Below, piece after piece: positions 33,721 through 43,138 of a stretch of DNA of 64,000 nucleotides. Within the stretch, counting starts at the first letter, position 1. Each line of letters starts with the position of its first letter. The notes below the pieces were generated by a model, which ran no database searches, was not told the origin of the DNA, and was given only the letters and a program-made list of their open reading frames with translations. Where the stretch lies: the NCBI RefSeq assembly GCF_040529335.1, contig NZ_CP159534.1, forward strand, positions 7,502,001 through 7,566,000. The letters are read 5' to 3'. This DNA is from Streptomyces sp. HUAS MG91 (GTDB taxonomy: Bacteria > Actinomycetota > Actinomycetes > Streptomycetales > Streptomycetaceae). The position numbers and the translations under genes were made by a program.

Positions 33721-35255
33721 AGGTGTGCCCCTCCAAGGGTGTCGTGCGGGGAGCGGGATCGGGTCGTCCCGCCCGTGCGGGAGCCCGTGATCCGCGCGGC
33801 CGCGAGCTTTCCGGACAGCAGCACCGTGGGAACGCCGACACCCGGTGTCGTCCCGCACCCCGCCAGCACCGCGTTCTGCGTGCCGCGCACGAGGTTGCGG
33901 GGCCGGAACGGTCCGGTCTGGGCGAAGGTGTGCGCGGCCGAGAACGGTGTGCCGGCGGCGTGCTCCTGGGCGTGCCAGTCGGCCGGGGTGACGAAGCACT
34001 GCTCGTCGATGGCGTCGCCGATGCCGTCCAGACCGCGCCGCTCCAGCTCGGTCAGCAGCTCGGTGCGGTAGCGGGGCGCCAGGTCGCCCCACTGGGCGGG
34101 GCTCGGACCGATGTCGGTGTTCGGACAGGGCGCCAGGATGTAGTGCAGATGCTTCCCGGGCGGGGCCAGCCCCGGATCGGTCGCGGTGGGCCGGGTGATG
34201 AGCAGCGACGGATCGCTCATCAGGCTGCCGCGCCGCGTCAGTTCGTCGAACGTCTCGTGCCAGGCACCCCCGAACGAAATGGTGTGGTGCGCCAGTTGGG
34301 GCCAGGTGCGATCGGTCCCGGCGTGCAGGATCACCGCCGAGGGAGCGTGCCGCAGGGCCACCGACCGGCGCGGGGCGCGGCCCAGCAGCCGGTAGACGAC
34401 CGGCAGATCGGGGGTCAGGACGACGGCGTCGCACGGGATCCGCTCGGTGTCGGTCACCACGGCGGTAATCCGGTCGCCCGAGCGCTCCAGGCTGCGCACC
34501 GTCGTGCCGAACCGCAGCTCGGCGCCGGCCGCTCGGGCGGCGTCCGCCATCGCCCGGGGCAGCGCGTGCATGCCGCCGCGCGGGAAGTACACGCCGGCGA
34601 CGGTGTCCATGTAGGCGATGACGGCGTACGCGGCCAGCGCGCGGGCCGGCGGGACACCCGCGTACAGCGACTGGAAGGAGAAGACGCGGCGCAGCCGTTC
34701 GTCCTTGATGAACCGGCCGATCCGGGCGTCCATCCGGCCGAAGCCGCCGAGCGCGGCGAGGCGGGCCAGGTCGGGGGTGAGCAGTTGCAGCGGCGAGTCG
34801 AAGTTCGTGTCGATGAAGTGCTTCATCTGCGCCCGGTACAGGCGCTCCAGCCAGTGCCGCAGCCGCACATACCCGGCGGCCGCGTCCGGCCCGGCGAACT
34901 CCTCGACGGCCTGCTCCATGGCCTGCGCGTCGGTGTGGACGTCGAGGGAGCTGCCGTCGGCGAACTGCGCCCGGTAGGCGGGGTGCAGCGGGATGAGGTC
35001 CACCCGGTCCCGCAGGCGTTCCCCCACGGCGGAGAACGCCTCGTCGGCCAGGTGCGGCATCGTCAGGACCGTCGGGCCCGTGTCGATCCGGTAGCCCCGC
35101 CGGGTCAGCAGGCCCGCCCTGCCGCCGGGCCCGTCGTCCCGTTCGACGAGCGTGACCTGGCGTCCCGCGCCCAGCAGATGGAGGGCGGCCGCCAGGCCGG
35201 ACAGGCCCGCGCCCACCACGACCACATGATCCGTCCTGCCGCGTACGGTCCTCAT
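33717..35255 (-). CDS. crtI: phytoene desaturase
   Basis: The product is 512 residues. The N-terminal FAD-binding fold is [20 protein letters not shown], and further CrtI motifs are [40 protein letters not shown] and the C-terminal [20 protein letters not shown]. It introduces four double bases' worth of desaturation into phytoene to give lycopene. It overlaps crtE upstream and crtB downstream by 4 bp each. The C-terminal ~25 residues after TGSRTGG are variable. Confidence 0.92.
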   Translation of the reverse strand: MRTVRGRTDHVVVVGAGLSGLAAALHLLGAGRQVTLVERDDGPGGRAGLLTRRGYRIDTGPTVLTMPHLADEAFSAVGERLRDRVDLIPLHPAYRAQFADGSSLDVHTDAQAMEQAVEEFAGPDAAAGYVRLRHWLERLYRAQMKHFIDTNFDSPLQLLTPDLARLAALGGFGRMDARIGRFIKDERLRRVFSFQSLYAGVPPARALAAYAVIAYMDTVAGVYFPRGGMHALPRAMADAARAAGAELRFGTTVRSLERSGDRITAVVTDTERIPCDAVVLTPDLPVVYRLLGRAPRRSVALRHAPSAVILHAGTDRTWPQLAHHTISFGGAWHETFDELTRRGSLMSDPSLLITRPTATDPGLAPPGKHLHYILAPCPNTDIGPSPAQWGDLAPRYRTELLTELERRGLDGIGDAIDEQCFVTPADWHAQEHAAGTPFSAAHTFAQTGPFRPRNLVRGTQNAVLAGCGTTPGVGVPTVLLSGKLAAARITGSRTGGTTRSRSPHDTLGGAHL

Positions 35256-36487
35256 CGAGTCGCTCCTTCGACCACGCCGGCCGGCCGCAGCGGCGCCGTG
35301 GAGGTTCCCGCCACCTGCCGCAGCAGCAGACGCAGCCGGGCATGGGCCACGGGGTCGATCGACGCGCCGTCCAGATGACGTGCGCTCTGCGCGACCAGAC
35401 GGCGGATCCGCTCCTCGACGAGCCGACGGGCGCCGGTACGTTCGAGGACGTACCGCAGATCGTCGAGATCGCCGTCGTCGAGCACCTGCCGCCCCGGCCG
35501 GGCGAGGATCGCCAGGGCGCGGTGGTCGCCGTCCCGTTCGGCACGGGCGTGGGCGAGGGCGAGCAGGTACGTGGGTTTGCCGGTCCGGAGATCACCGGCC
35601 GCCGGCTTGTCCCGCCGGACCGGATCGCCGAACGCGTCGTCGAGGTCGTCGCGCAACTGGAAGGCGAGCCCCGCGCCACGGCCCGCCGCACACAGGGCGT
35701 GCAGCGTCGCGTCGTCCGCGCGGCCGATGAGCGCGCCCAGTTGCAGGGGGCGTTCCACCGTGTAGAGCGCGGTCTTCAGGGAGGCGGCGTCGAGGGCCTG
35801 CCGGGGCGACCTGTTCCGGGTGTGCTCACCCTGGACGTCCAGGTACTGCCCGGCGACCATCTCGAGGCGCATCTGCGACCACGTCTCGCGCAGCCGCCGC
35901 GCCTGTGGGCCCGTCAGATCGACGTCCGCCGCCTCGTCGTCGGCCCAGGCCAGCGCGAGATCGCCGGCGAGGACCGCCGCCGATTCACCGAACCGGGTCC
36001 CGTCCGCGCCCGCCCGGGAGCGGTACTGCGCGGTGAAGTCGACGTGCAGGGCGGGCCGGCCGCGGCGCGTCGGGGCCTGGTCCATGACGTCGTCGTGCAC
36101 GAGGGCGCAGGTCTGTATCAGCTCCAGCGCCGCGCTGAGCTGGAGGGCGGCCTCGATCTGCGCGTCGTCGGGGAGACCGCAGGCGCGCAGTCCCCACCAC
36201 AGGAACTGCGGGCGGATGCGCCGCCCGCCACCGAGGGTGAACCGCGCGACGCGCTCGGCGACATCGGCGCCGAACGTCGTGTCGACCGCGGTGGCCCGGG
36301 CGACACGCCGGGTCAGCAGCCGGGTCAGCCGCTCGTGGACCGTACGGGGAAGATCGGCATCGATCCGACGCACCCGCACGGACCGGGACGGGAGGACGCC
36401 ACGCGCGGCGCCGGAGGCGTTCCGACGCGGCGTCCCGCCGTGGGGCACCATCGCCGTGGCGACGCCCAGAGCCTGATCGGGGGGCAT
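35252..36487 (-). CDS. crtE: geranylgeranyl diphosphate synthase
   Basis: The product is 411 residues. Both Asp-rich motifs of trans-prenyltransferases are present: LVHDDVMD (first) and [11 protein letters not shown] (second), with [13 protein letters not shown] and [11 protein letters not shown]. It makes the C20 precursor for phytoene. The N-terminal ~45 residues are longer than usual. AAGGAG lies just before ATG 36487. First gene of the leftward crt operon. Confidence 0.9.
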   Translation of the reverse strand: MPPDQALGVATAMVPHGGTPRRNASGAARGVLPSRSVRVRRIDADLPRTVHERLTRLLTRRVARATAVDTTFGADVAERVARFTLGGGRRIRPQFLWWGLRACGLPDDAQIEAALQLSAALELIQTCALVHDDVMDQAPTRRGRPALHVDFTAQYRSRAGADGTRFGESAAVLAGDLALAWADDEAADVDLTGPQARRLRETWSQMRLEMVAGQYLDVQGEHTRNRSPRQALDAASLKTALYTVERPLQLGALIGRADDATLHALCAAGRGAGLAFQLRDDLDDAFGDPVRRDKPAAGDLRTGKPTYLLALAHARAERDGDHRALAILARPGRQVLDDGDLDDLRYVLERTGARRLVEERIRRLVAQSARHLDGASIDPVAHARLRLLLRQVAGTSTAPLRPAGVVEGATR

Positions 36488-36513
36488 GTCAGCTCCTTAG
36501 GGATGCCGGTGAC

Positions 36514-36540
36514 CGGGGAGAGTATGTAGGGCATTCCCCG
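36514..36540. promoter_or_regulatory. CGGGGA/TCCCCG dyad in the divergent crt promoter region
   Basis: CGGGGA (36514-36519) and TCCCCG (36535-36540) flank an AT-richer core containing TATGTAGG. The dyad lies 27-53 bp upstream of crtE in the 217-bp divergent region. On the crtE strand it reads GGGGAATGCCC, compatible with an ECF-type -35 or a regulator dyad. No litR/litS genes are in the window. Confidence 0.35.
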
Positions 36541-36704
36541 CCGCACGCGTGATCGGATGCGGTGGATTGCGGCAACCGGAGCAACATCGTTCACGCGTTC
36601 GTTCGCGCGGGGTGTCCGCGAGAACGGCGTACACCGGCGCATCCACGGCCGGGCCGACGGCAGAAGGGTGTCCGGAGCGGAGTGACCCGACACAGGAGGT
36701 GGGC

Positions 36705-37889
36705 GTGCGGACGGACGTGGTGATCATCGGCGCGGGTGCCGCCGGACTGTCGCTGGCGGAGCGGCTGTGCACGGCGACGGGGCGCGCACCGGCCGTCCGG
36801 CTCGTCGACGCGCCCGCGGGACCGCTGCGGCCCCCGCCGCGCACCTGGTGCTTCTGGGAGCGCGGACCCGGCCGCTACGACGACGCCGTCACCGCGTCCT
36901 GGAACCGCATCCGGGTCCGTGGCACCGACGGCCGCCTGGTCGACGCCGGGACCGGAGCGCTGCGCTACAAGATGATCCGCTCCACCGACTTCGAGGCGAC
37001 GCTCGCGCCCCGCCTCGCCGCCCACGCCTCGCTCACCCGCACCGAGGGCACCGTGGAGACCGTCGAGGAGGACGCCGACGGCGCACGTGTCGTCGTGCGC
37101 ACCGCCGACGGCCGGCGCGAGAGCCTCCCGGCCCGCTGGGTGTTCGACTCGCGGCCGCTCGGCAGCCTGCCGCCGGCCCGCACGACCCTGCTCCAGCACT
37201 TCCGCGGCTGGTTCGTCCGCACCGACCGGCCCGCCTTCGACCCGCACGCCGTCGACCTGATGGACTTCCGCACCCCCCAGCCGGACCGGGGCCTGGCCTT
37301 CACCTACGTCCTGCCGACCGGAGAACGGACCGCGCTCGTCGAGTACACGCAGTTCTCGCCGGCCGTCCTGCCCACCGGGGAGTACGACACCGCCCTGCGG
37401 GCCTACCTGCACGACGTGCTCGGCCTCGGCGACGTCCGCGTCGAGGCCCGCGAGGAAGGGGTCATCCCCATGACCGACGCCCGCTTCGCCCGCCGGGTCG
37501 GCCGGAGCACCTTCAGGATCGGCGCGGCCGGCGGCGCCACCCGCCCCGCGACCGGCTACACCTTCGCCACCATTCAGCGCCAGACCGCCGCGATCGCCAC
37601 GGCCCTGCTCGCCGGACGCGACCCGGCACCGCCGCCCCCGCACTCCAAGCGGTCGATGGCCATGGACGCGGTCCTGCTGCACGGCCTGGACAGCGGCCGC
37701 ATCGACGGAGCGGCCTTCTTCACCCGCCTCTTCTCACGGGTGCCCATGGAGCGCCTGCTGCGCTTCCTCGACGGCGACACCGCCCTGCACGAAGACCTCT
37801 CGATCGGACTCAACAGCCCGGTCGTGCCCCTGCTGCGCAGCGCGGTGGAACTGCCCGCCCGCCCGCTGCGGCCCGCCCCCACACCCTGA
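36705..37889 (+). CDS. crtY: lycopene beta-cyclase
   Basis: The product is 394 residues from GTG 36705, with AGGAGG at 36694-36699. The FAD/NAD-binding N-terminus is VVIIGAGAAGLSLAERLC; CrtY features include PRTWCFWE, LQHFRGWFVRTDRP, VEYTQFSP and EEGVIPMTD. It cyclises lycopene ends to beta-carotene. The frame is open 156 bp further upstream, but the strong ribosome site fixes the start. Head of the rightward crt operon. Confidence 0.88.
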   Translation: MRTDVVIIGAGAAGLSLAERLCTATGRAPAVRLVDAPAGPLRPPPRTWCFWERGPGRYDDAVTASWNRIRVRGTDGRLVDAGTGALRYKMIRSTDFEATLAPRLAAHASLTRTEGTVETVEEDADGARVVVRTADGRRESLPARWVFDSRPLGSLPPARTTLLQHFRGWFVRTDRPAFDPHAVDLMDFRTPQPDRGLAFTYVLPTGERTALVEYTQFSPAVLPTGEYDTALRAYLHDVLGLGDVRVEAREEGVIPMTDARFARRVGRSTFRIGAAGGATRPATGYTFATIQRQTAAIATALLAGRDPAPPPPHSKRSMAMDAVLLHGLDSGRIDGAAFFTRLFSRVPMERLLRFLDGDTALHEDLSIGLNSPVVPLLRSAVELPARPLRPAPTP

Positions 37890-37913
37890 CCGCCCGGGCC
37901 CGGAGGAGAACCC

Positions 37914-38636
37914 ATGCCCACGATGCGCGATGCCGCGCTCGCCTCGGCTTTCGACCACGCCGCGCGCACCTACGACACCCTCGTGCGCGCCAATCCCGGC
38001 TACCACGCCCATCTACGCCGCTCGGCACGCCGCCTGGGCCTGCCCGCACAGGGGCGCGGTCTGCGGGTGCTGGACCTGGGCTGCGGAACGGGGGCGTCCA
38101 CCGCCGCGCTGCTGTCCGTGCTGCCCGAAGCGGAGATCACCGCCGTCGACGCCTCCGCGGGCATGCTGGAGCGGGCCGAGGCGAAGGACTGGCCGTCCAG
38201 CGTCACTTTCACCCACAGCCCGGCCGAACACCTGGCCGAGGCGGGGATCGAGGGCGGCTTCGACGCCGTGTTCGCCGCCTATCTGTTCCGCAACACGGCC
38301 GACCCCGACCGCGTCCTGGCCTCCGTACGGGACGTGCTCGCCCCCGGCGGCCGGGTGGCCGTGCACGAGTACACCCTCAGCGGCCGCCGTCACCACCGCG
38401 CGCTCTGGTCGGCGGTCTGCGCCGGACTGCTGCCCGTCACCACGGCGCTTGGGGACGGCGCCCTCTACCGGCATCTGTGGCGCAGCGTCGTCGAGTTCGA
38501 CACCGCCGCGCTCTTCGCCCGCCGGCTGACGGCCGCGGGCTTCTCCCGGGTCGCGGTCCTGCCGCTGCCCGGCTGGCAGACCGGCATCACCCACACCATC
38601 GTCGGCCAGGTGCCGCAGGAGAGGACCCGAGGATGA
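37914..38636 (+). CDS. crtT: SAM-dependent methyltransferase of the crt cluster
   Basis: The product is 240 residues. The SAM-binding motif I is VLDLGCGTGASTAALL, followed by ITAVDASAGMLERAEAKDW and FDAVFAAYLFRNTADPDRVL, as in UbiE-like class I methyltransferases. It lies between crtY and crtU, the position of crtT in Streptomyces isorenieratene clusters. Its exact role is not settled there. GGAGGAG precedes the ATG. The stop overlaps crtU. Confidence 0.8.
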   Translation: MPTMRDAALASAFDHAARTYDTLVRANPGYHAHLRRSARRLGLPAQGRGLRVLDLGCGTGASTAALLSVLPEAEITAVDASAGMLERAEAKDWPSSVTFTHSPAEHLAEAGIEGGFDAVFAAYLFRNTADPDRVLASVRDVLAPGGRVAVHEYTLSGRRHHRALWSAVCAGLLPVTTALGDGALYRHLWRSVVEFDTAALFARRLTAAGFSRVAVLPLPGWQTGITHTIVGQVPQERTRG

Positions 38637-40216
38637 AGCGCCACCCGCAGGCGCCGCCGCAGGCACGCGACCGCCGCGCGGCGCACATCCCGGCCGCGCC
38701 CGGAGCGTCCCGGGTCACCGACCCCGCCCCCACGACGGCCGTGGTCGGCGGCGGGATCGCGGGACTCGCCGCCGCCGTGGCACTGGCCGAACGCGGCGTG
38801 CGCGTCACCCTCTTCGAGCGGGAGGCCACGCTCGGCGGGCGGCTCGCCGGGTGGACCACCGAACTGGCCGACGGCTCCACGGCCACGATGAGCCGTGGCT
38901 TCCACGCCTTCTTCCGCCAGTACTACAACCTGCGGGCCCTGCTGCGGCGCACCGATCCGCACCTGGAACGGCTGACCGCGCTGCCCGACTACCCGCTCTG
39001 GCACGCCGACGGCCTGCGGGACAGCTTCCGGCACGTCCCGCGCACCCCGCCGTGGAGCGCCCTCGGCTTCGCCCTGCGCAGCCCCACCTTCACCCTTCGC
39101 GACCTTCCCCGGATCAACGCGCGGGCGGCCCTCCCGCTGATGGACGTCAGCGTCCCGGAGGTCTACGACCGGCTGGACGGCGTCAGCGCGCACGACTTCC
39201 TGCACGCCATCCGATTCCCCGAGGCCGCCCACCACTTGGCGTTCGAGGTGTTCTCCCGGAGCTTCTTCGCCGACCCGCGCCGGCTCTCGGCCGCCGAGAT
39301 GGTGCTGATGTTCCACATCTACTTCCTCGGCTCGGCCGAGGGCCTCCTCTTCGACGTGCCCGACGACCCCTTCCCGACCGCCCTGTGGGACCCGCTGGCC
39401 CGCTACCTCGAGGAGCGCGGCGCCGACATCCGCGTCGCGCAGCCGGTCGACCGTCTCGCCTCGTCCTCCGACGGCGGGTTCACCCTCACCGCCGGGTCGC
39501 ACACCGGGCACTACGACGCCTGCGTCCTCGCCCTCGACACGGGCGGTCTGCAACACCTGGTCCGCGACAGCCCCGACGTCGCCGACGCGTCGTGGTACGC
39601 CCGGATCGCGCGACTGCGGACGGCCCCCTCCTTCCTCGTCTCCCGGCTGTGGCTCGACCGGCCCGTCGCCGCCGACCGCGCGGGATTCCTCGGGACCAGC
39701 GGCTACGGCACCCTGGACAACGTCAGCGTGCTGGAGCGCTGGGAGAACGAGGCACACCAGTGGTTCCGCCGCACGGGCGGCTCGGTCGTGGAACTCCACG
39801 CCTACGCCCTCGACGGCCTCGTCGACCGGGCGACCGAGGAGAAGCGGCTCATCGACCAACTGCACCAGGTGTATCCGGAGACCCGCGCGGCACGCATCGT
39901 CGACGCCCGCCACGAGTGGCGCGACGACTGCCCGATGTTCGCGGTGTCGGGGTACGGGGACCGGCCCACGGTCCGCACCTCCAACCCCCGCCTCATGATC
40001 GCGGGCGATCTGGTCCGCACCGATCTGCCGGTGGCGCTGATGGAACGCGCCGCGACCAGCGGCATGCTCGCCGCCAACGCGCTGCTGCGCCAATGGCGGG
40101 TGCGGGGACACGAGTTGTGGACGGTACCCCTGCGCGGGCGCGATCCACTGCTGCGCCACCTCGCGCGCTGGAGCGCGGGACCACGACGGGGGAGGTCCGC
40201 ACATTCCCCGAGGTGA
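38633..40216 (+). CDS. crtU: carotene desaturase/methyltransferase (aromatic ring formation)
   Basis: The product is 527 residues. After a ~30-residue basic Pro-rich N-terminus comes a FAD-binding fold (TTAVVGGGIAGLAAAVALAE, EREATLGGRLAGWT) and CrtU-like sequence: MSRGFHAFFRQYYNLRALLR, FSRSFFADPRRLSAAEMVLM and NPRLMIAGDLVRTDLPVALM. CrtU desaturates beta-carotene rings with methyl migration to give isorenieratene. It is the last gene of the crtY-T-U operon. Confidence 0.88.
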   Translation: MKRHPQAPPQARDRRAAHIPAAPGASRVTDPAPTTAVVGGGIAGLAAAVALAERGVRVTLFEREATLGGRLAGWTTELADGSTATMSRGFHAFFRQYYNLRALLRRTDPHLERLTALPDYPLWHADGLRDSFRHVPRTPPWSALGFALRSPTFTLRDLPRINARAALPLMDVSVPEVYDRLDGVSAHDFLHAIRFPEAAHHLAFEVFSRSFFADPRRLSAAEMVLMFHIYFLGSAEGLLFDVPDDPFPTALWDPLARYLEERGADIRVAQPVDRLASSSDGGFTLTAGSHTGHYDACVLALDTGGLQHLVRDSPDVADASWYARIARLRTAPSFLVSRLWLDRPVAADRAGFLGTSGYGTLDNVSVLERWENEAHQWFRRTGGSVVELHAYALDGLVDRATEEKRLIDQLHQVYPETRAARIVDARHEWRDDCPMFAVSGYGDRPTVRTSNPRLMIAGDLVRTDLPVALMERAATSGMLAANALLRQWRVRGHELWTVPLRGRDPLLRHLARWSAGPRRGRSAHSPR

Positions 40217-40230
40217 CGGGTCCGCTCGTC

Positions 40231-41199
40231 TCAGGGGGTCAGCACGATCCGGCCGAACACCCGGCCCTCGTCCATCGCCCGGTGGGCGGCCGCCGCCCGG
40301 TCCAGCGGCAGGACCTCGTGCACGACCGTCCGCAGCTCCCCGCGCGCGGCGGCGGCGAACTGGGCCGCCCGCACGGCCTGCCGGTCCGGGCCCGGCACGG
40401 TGTCGGAGCTGAAGGTGGCGAACGACAGTGACGAACGGAAGGCGTCGATCAGCCGCATGCCGAAGTCCTCGGGAGGCTGTCCGCCGACCACGCCGACGGC
40501 GACACAGCGCCCGTTCGGCCGCAACATGTCCAGGAAGTCGGGCAGTTGCGGCCCCGCGACGACATCGATCACCACGTCGAAGCCCTCGAGCGCCTCGTCC
40601 CCGCCGGAGACGGCCCCGGAGCGGTCGAGGACATGGGTCGCACCCAGCTCCCGCAGGCGGGCCCCACGCTCCGCCGACGAGGTGGTGACCGCCACCGCGC
40701 CCGCGCCGCCCCGGGCCGCGAGCTGCACCGCCGTGACCCCGATGCTGCCCGCCGCACCCCGTACGAGCACCGCGTCGCCCGGCGTGAAACGGGCCCGCTC
40801 CAGGGCGAAGTGGGCGACCACACCGGAACCGCCGAGCGTCACCGCGTCGGCGCCGCCGAGGCCGTCCGGCAGCGCCAGTACGTCGTCGACCGAGGCGACC
40901 GCGTGCTCGGCGTACCCGCCGGACAGCCCCGTGAAGGCCCAGACACGCCGCCCGGACCACCCGGCGTCCACGCCCTCTCCCACGGCGGTGACGCGCCCCG
41001 CGACCTCGCTGCCCGGAAGGTGGCCCTCGCGGAAACCGTAGGCGGCCAAGGTGCCCCGGCGGATCACCGCGTCCGCGCCGCCCACCCCGATCGCCTCCGT
41101 CGCGATCCGCACCTGCCCCGGGCCGGGCACCGGCTCGGGCACATCGACGACCTCCAGCCCGTCCGGCTCGCCGAACGTCCTGATGACCACTGCTTTCAT
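40231..41199 (-). CDS. zinc-independent alcohol dehydrogenase / quinone reductase (MDR)
   Basis: The product is 322 residues from ATG 41199, with GAGGAG upstream. It has the medium-chain reductase layout of quinone oxidoreductases: MKAVVIRTFGEPDGLEVVDV, LPGSEVAGRVTAVGEGV, and the NADPH-binding VLVRGAAGSIGVTAVQLAAR. The structural-zinc Cys set is absent. It is divergent from a TetR regulator, its likely controller, and reduces quinones or enones in the cytoplasm. Confidence 0.85.
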   Translation of the reverse strand: MKAVVIRTFGEPDGLEVVDVPEPVPGPGQVRIATEAIGVGGADAVIRRGTLAAYGFREGHLPGSEVAGRVTAVGEGVDAGWSGRRVWAFTGLSGGYAEHAVASVDDVLALPDGLGGADAVTLGGSGVVAHFALERARFTPGDAVLVRGAAGSIGVTAVQLAARGGAGAVAVTTSSAERGARLRELGATHVLDRSGAVSGGDEALEGFDVVIDVVAGPQLPDFLDMLRPNGRCVAVGVVGGQPPEDFGMRLIDAFRSSLSFATFSSDTVPGPDRQAVRAAQFAAAARGELRTVVHEVLPLDRAAAAHRAMDEGRVFGRIVLTP

Positions 41200-41318
41200 C
41201 GCTGCTCCTCGGGGTGGGTGACGGGCGGGCCGCCGCCGGAATGCTGAGATGGCGGGGCGGCGGCACCACCGTCGGACCGTAGGGGACACCCACCTCCGCT
41301 CGACCGAAGTGAGAGACG

Positions 41319-41975
41319 ATGACCGGCGAATTGCCTCGGACCGCGCGCTCCGACGCCCGCGACAACCGGGCCCGCGTCCTGGCGGCCGCCCGCGCGGTGT
41401 TCGGCGAGAGAGGCCTGGGCGCGCCCGTGCGCGAGGTGGCCCGGCGGGCGGGCGTGGGCCCCGCCACGCTCTACCGGCACTTCCCGGCCAAGGCCGACCT
41501 GATCACGGAGACCTTCGCCGAGCAGCGGCGGATCTGCCGCGCCGCCGTCCGCGACGCCCTGGCCGACCCGGACCCCTGGCACGGCTTCCGCACGCTGATC
41601 GAGCAGGTTTGCGAACTCCACGGGCACAGCCTGGGCTTCGCCGACGTGTTCATGGCGGCGTTCCCCGAGGCCATGGACTTCGCCGCCGACCGGGAACAGA
41701 CCCTGCGCGCGGTCACCGAACTGGCCCGCAGGTCCCAGCGGAGCGGCGACCTCCGCCCCGACTTCGTCATCGACGACCTGATCCTCATGCTCATGGCCCA
41801 CCGCGGCCTGCACGACACACCCCGCGCCGCACGCGTCGCGGCCTCCCGCCGCTTCGCCGCGTACGTGATCGAGGCGTTCCGCGCCGTACCGGGGACGGCC
41901 GCGCCCGTCACGCTGCCGCCGCCCCCGCACCTGCGCGGCGCCGGACCTCAGCGCACGGGAAAGCCGAAGGAGTAA
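41319..41975 (+). CDS. TetR/AcrR-family regulator
   Basis: The product is 218 residues. The N-terminal helix-turn-helix is VLAAARAVFGERGLGAPVRE, VARRAGVGPATLYRHFPAKA. The C-terminal ligand domain is of the TetR_C_33-like kind seen with many quinone-reductase pairs. It is divergent from the MDR oxidoreductase over ~119 bp and overlaps the convergent deacetylase gene by 28 bp at its 3' end. Confidence 0.85.
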   Translation: MTGELPRTARSDARDNRARVLAAARAVFGERGLGAPVREVARRAGVGPATLYRHFPAKADLITETFAEQRRICRAAVRDALADPDPWHGFRTLIEQVCELHGHSLGFADVFMAAFPEAMDFAADREQTLRAVTELARRSQRSGDLRPDFVIDDLILMLMAHRGLHDTPRAARVAASRRFAAYVIEAFRAVPGTAAPVTLPPPPHLRGAGPQRTGKPKE

Positions 41976-42718
41976 CCCTTCTTCTTGAGCTCGGGCAGGA
42001 CCTGGCGCAGGGCTTCGACCGTCTGGGTACGGTCGCCGCCCGCGTCGTGGAAGAGGACCGTCGGCCCGTTGGGCAGCTCCTGTTCCACGGTGGCGACGAT
42101 GGCGGCCGTTCCCGGGCGCTCGAAGTCCTTGGTGTCCACGTTCCAGCCCAGCGGGCGCATACCGCGGGAGGCGGCGAGCTTGCGGCTGTACGGGGTGAAG
42201 GCCCCGCCGGGCGCCCGGTAGTACATCGGCCGTACCCCGCCGGACGCCTCGGTGATCATCCGCTCCGCGTCGAGGATCTCCTGCGACTGGTAGGCGTCGG
42301 GCCGCTTGTCCATCGCGGTGTTGTGCGACACGGTGTGGTCGCACAGACGGTGCCCGGCCGCGACGACCTTCTTGACGAGATCCGGGTGGGCCTGTGCCTG
42401 GGTGCCCACCATGCAGAAGGTCGCCTTCACCCCGTACTCCTTGAGCACGGCGAGTACTTGAGGCGTCCACTCGGGGTCGGGGCCGTCGTCGATGGTGATG
42501 TTCACCCCGCGGGGCCCCGCGTCGGAGGCGTGCGCGATGCTCACCGCGACCGCCTTCGGAACCTTGCCCCGCGCGGTGGCGCTCGCCCTCGGCGCCGTCC
42601 CGTTCGCCTCGCCCGCCTGCGCGGTCCACACCGAGACGCCCCCGGCGAGCACGGTCACCGCGAGCGCCGCCCCCACCACTCTGCTGTTCCAGCTCTGCCC
42701 GCCGCTCCGCCGTGCCAT
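41948..42718 (-). CDS. secreted polysaccharide deacetylase (NodB domain)
   Basis: The product is 256 residues from ATG 42718, with GGAGGAACGG upstream. The N-terminus is a Sec signal or anchor (VVGAALAVTVLAGGVSVWTA). The NodB motifs are NITIDDGPD (catalytic and metal Asp), DHTVSHN (metal His pair) and YYRAPGGAF. It removes acetyl groups from chitin-like or peptidoglycan sugars outside the cell. Its 3' end overlaps the TetR gene by 28 bp, tail to tail. Confidence 0.87.
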   Translation of the reverse strand: MARRSGGQSWNSRVVGAALAVTVLAGGVSVWTAQAGEANGTAPRASATARGKVPKAVAVSIAHASDAGPRGVNITIDDGPDPEWTPQVLAVLKEYGVKATFCMVGTQAQAHPDLVKKVVAAGHRLCDHTVSHNTAMDKRPDAYQSQEILDAERMITEASGGVRPMYYRAPGGAFTPYSRKLAASRGMRPLGWNVDTKDFERPGTAAIVATVEQELPNGPTVLFHDAGGDRTQTVEALRQVLPELKKKGYSFGFPVR

Positions 42719-42877
42719 GTCCGTTCCTCCCGCGCCGTGCCTCACCGATGCCGCTGATGTCGCGGCCACTTGGCAGGACGAGTGGGAGGGGGCCGCGGAT
42801 CCGTCCGTTACCGATCACGGACAATTCCGCAGGCGTTCGCGGACACAGGGGCGGTGCGCCGGGTGCGGGCGCGTCGT

Positions 42878-42979
42878 GGCTGGTCGTGCGGTTCCCCGCG
42901 CCCCTGAGGCGCGCCTCTTCCGGCGGGATGCCCGCACGAGGTGCGCACCTCCGGGGCGCGGGAAATCGCGCGACCAGCC
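42878..42979. repeat. large cruciform-like inverted repeat (Streptomyces intergenic repeat type)
   Basis: Arms of 27 bases (42878-42904, starting GGCTGGTCG; 42953-42979, ending CGACCAGCC) pair with three mismatches. The 48-base loop holds three further hairpins: GAGGCGCGCCTC (42906-42917), GCGGG-ATG-CCCGC (42923-42935) and GAGGTGCGCACCTC (42938-42951). The GGCTGGTCG...CCCCGCGCCCC arm recalls a dispersed intergenic repeat common in Streptomyces. The 42719-43138 gap otherwise holds only start signals. Confidence 0.65.
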
Positions 42980-43138
42980 CCCCACCGGAGCCGCAGATTG
43001 GCGGAGACGAGGTGGCCGACTCATGGGCCGGGATTAGGATGTGGCGCTTGCCCGGCCCCCGGGCCGGGCGGGTTCAGGCAGACCTGGAACGGAACGCCCA
43101 CGCTCCCGGGAATGCGCGGCCCCCGACGTCAGGACCCG

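Noticed and set aside
32701..35691. 996-codon open frame on the minus strand extending crtB
   Set aside because: Upstream of GTG 33720 it is an out-of-frame reading of crtI and crtE, Arg/Pro-rich and without motifs.
38465..41467. 1000-codon open frame antisense to crtU
   Set aside because: Low-complexity Gly/Arg/Glu translation antisense to a well-supported gene; a GC-bias artefact.
42941..43138. Earlier start for the Pls-type synthetase
   Set aside because: This would begin inside the intergenic cruciform repeat and adds Arg/Pro-rich residues with no counterpart in the family.
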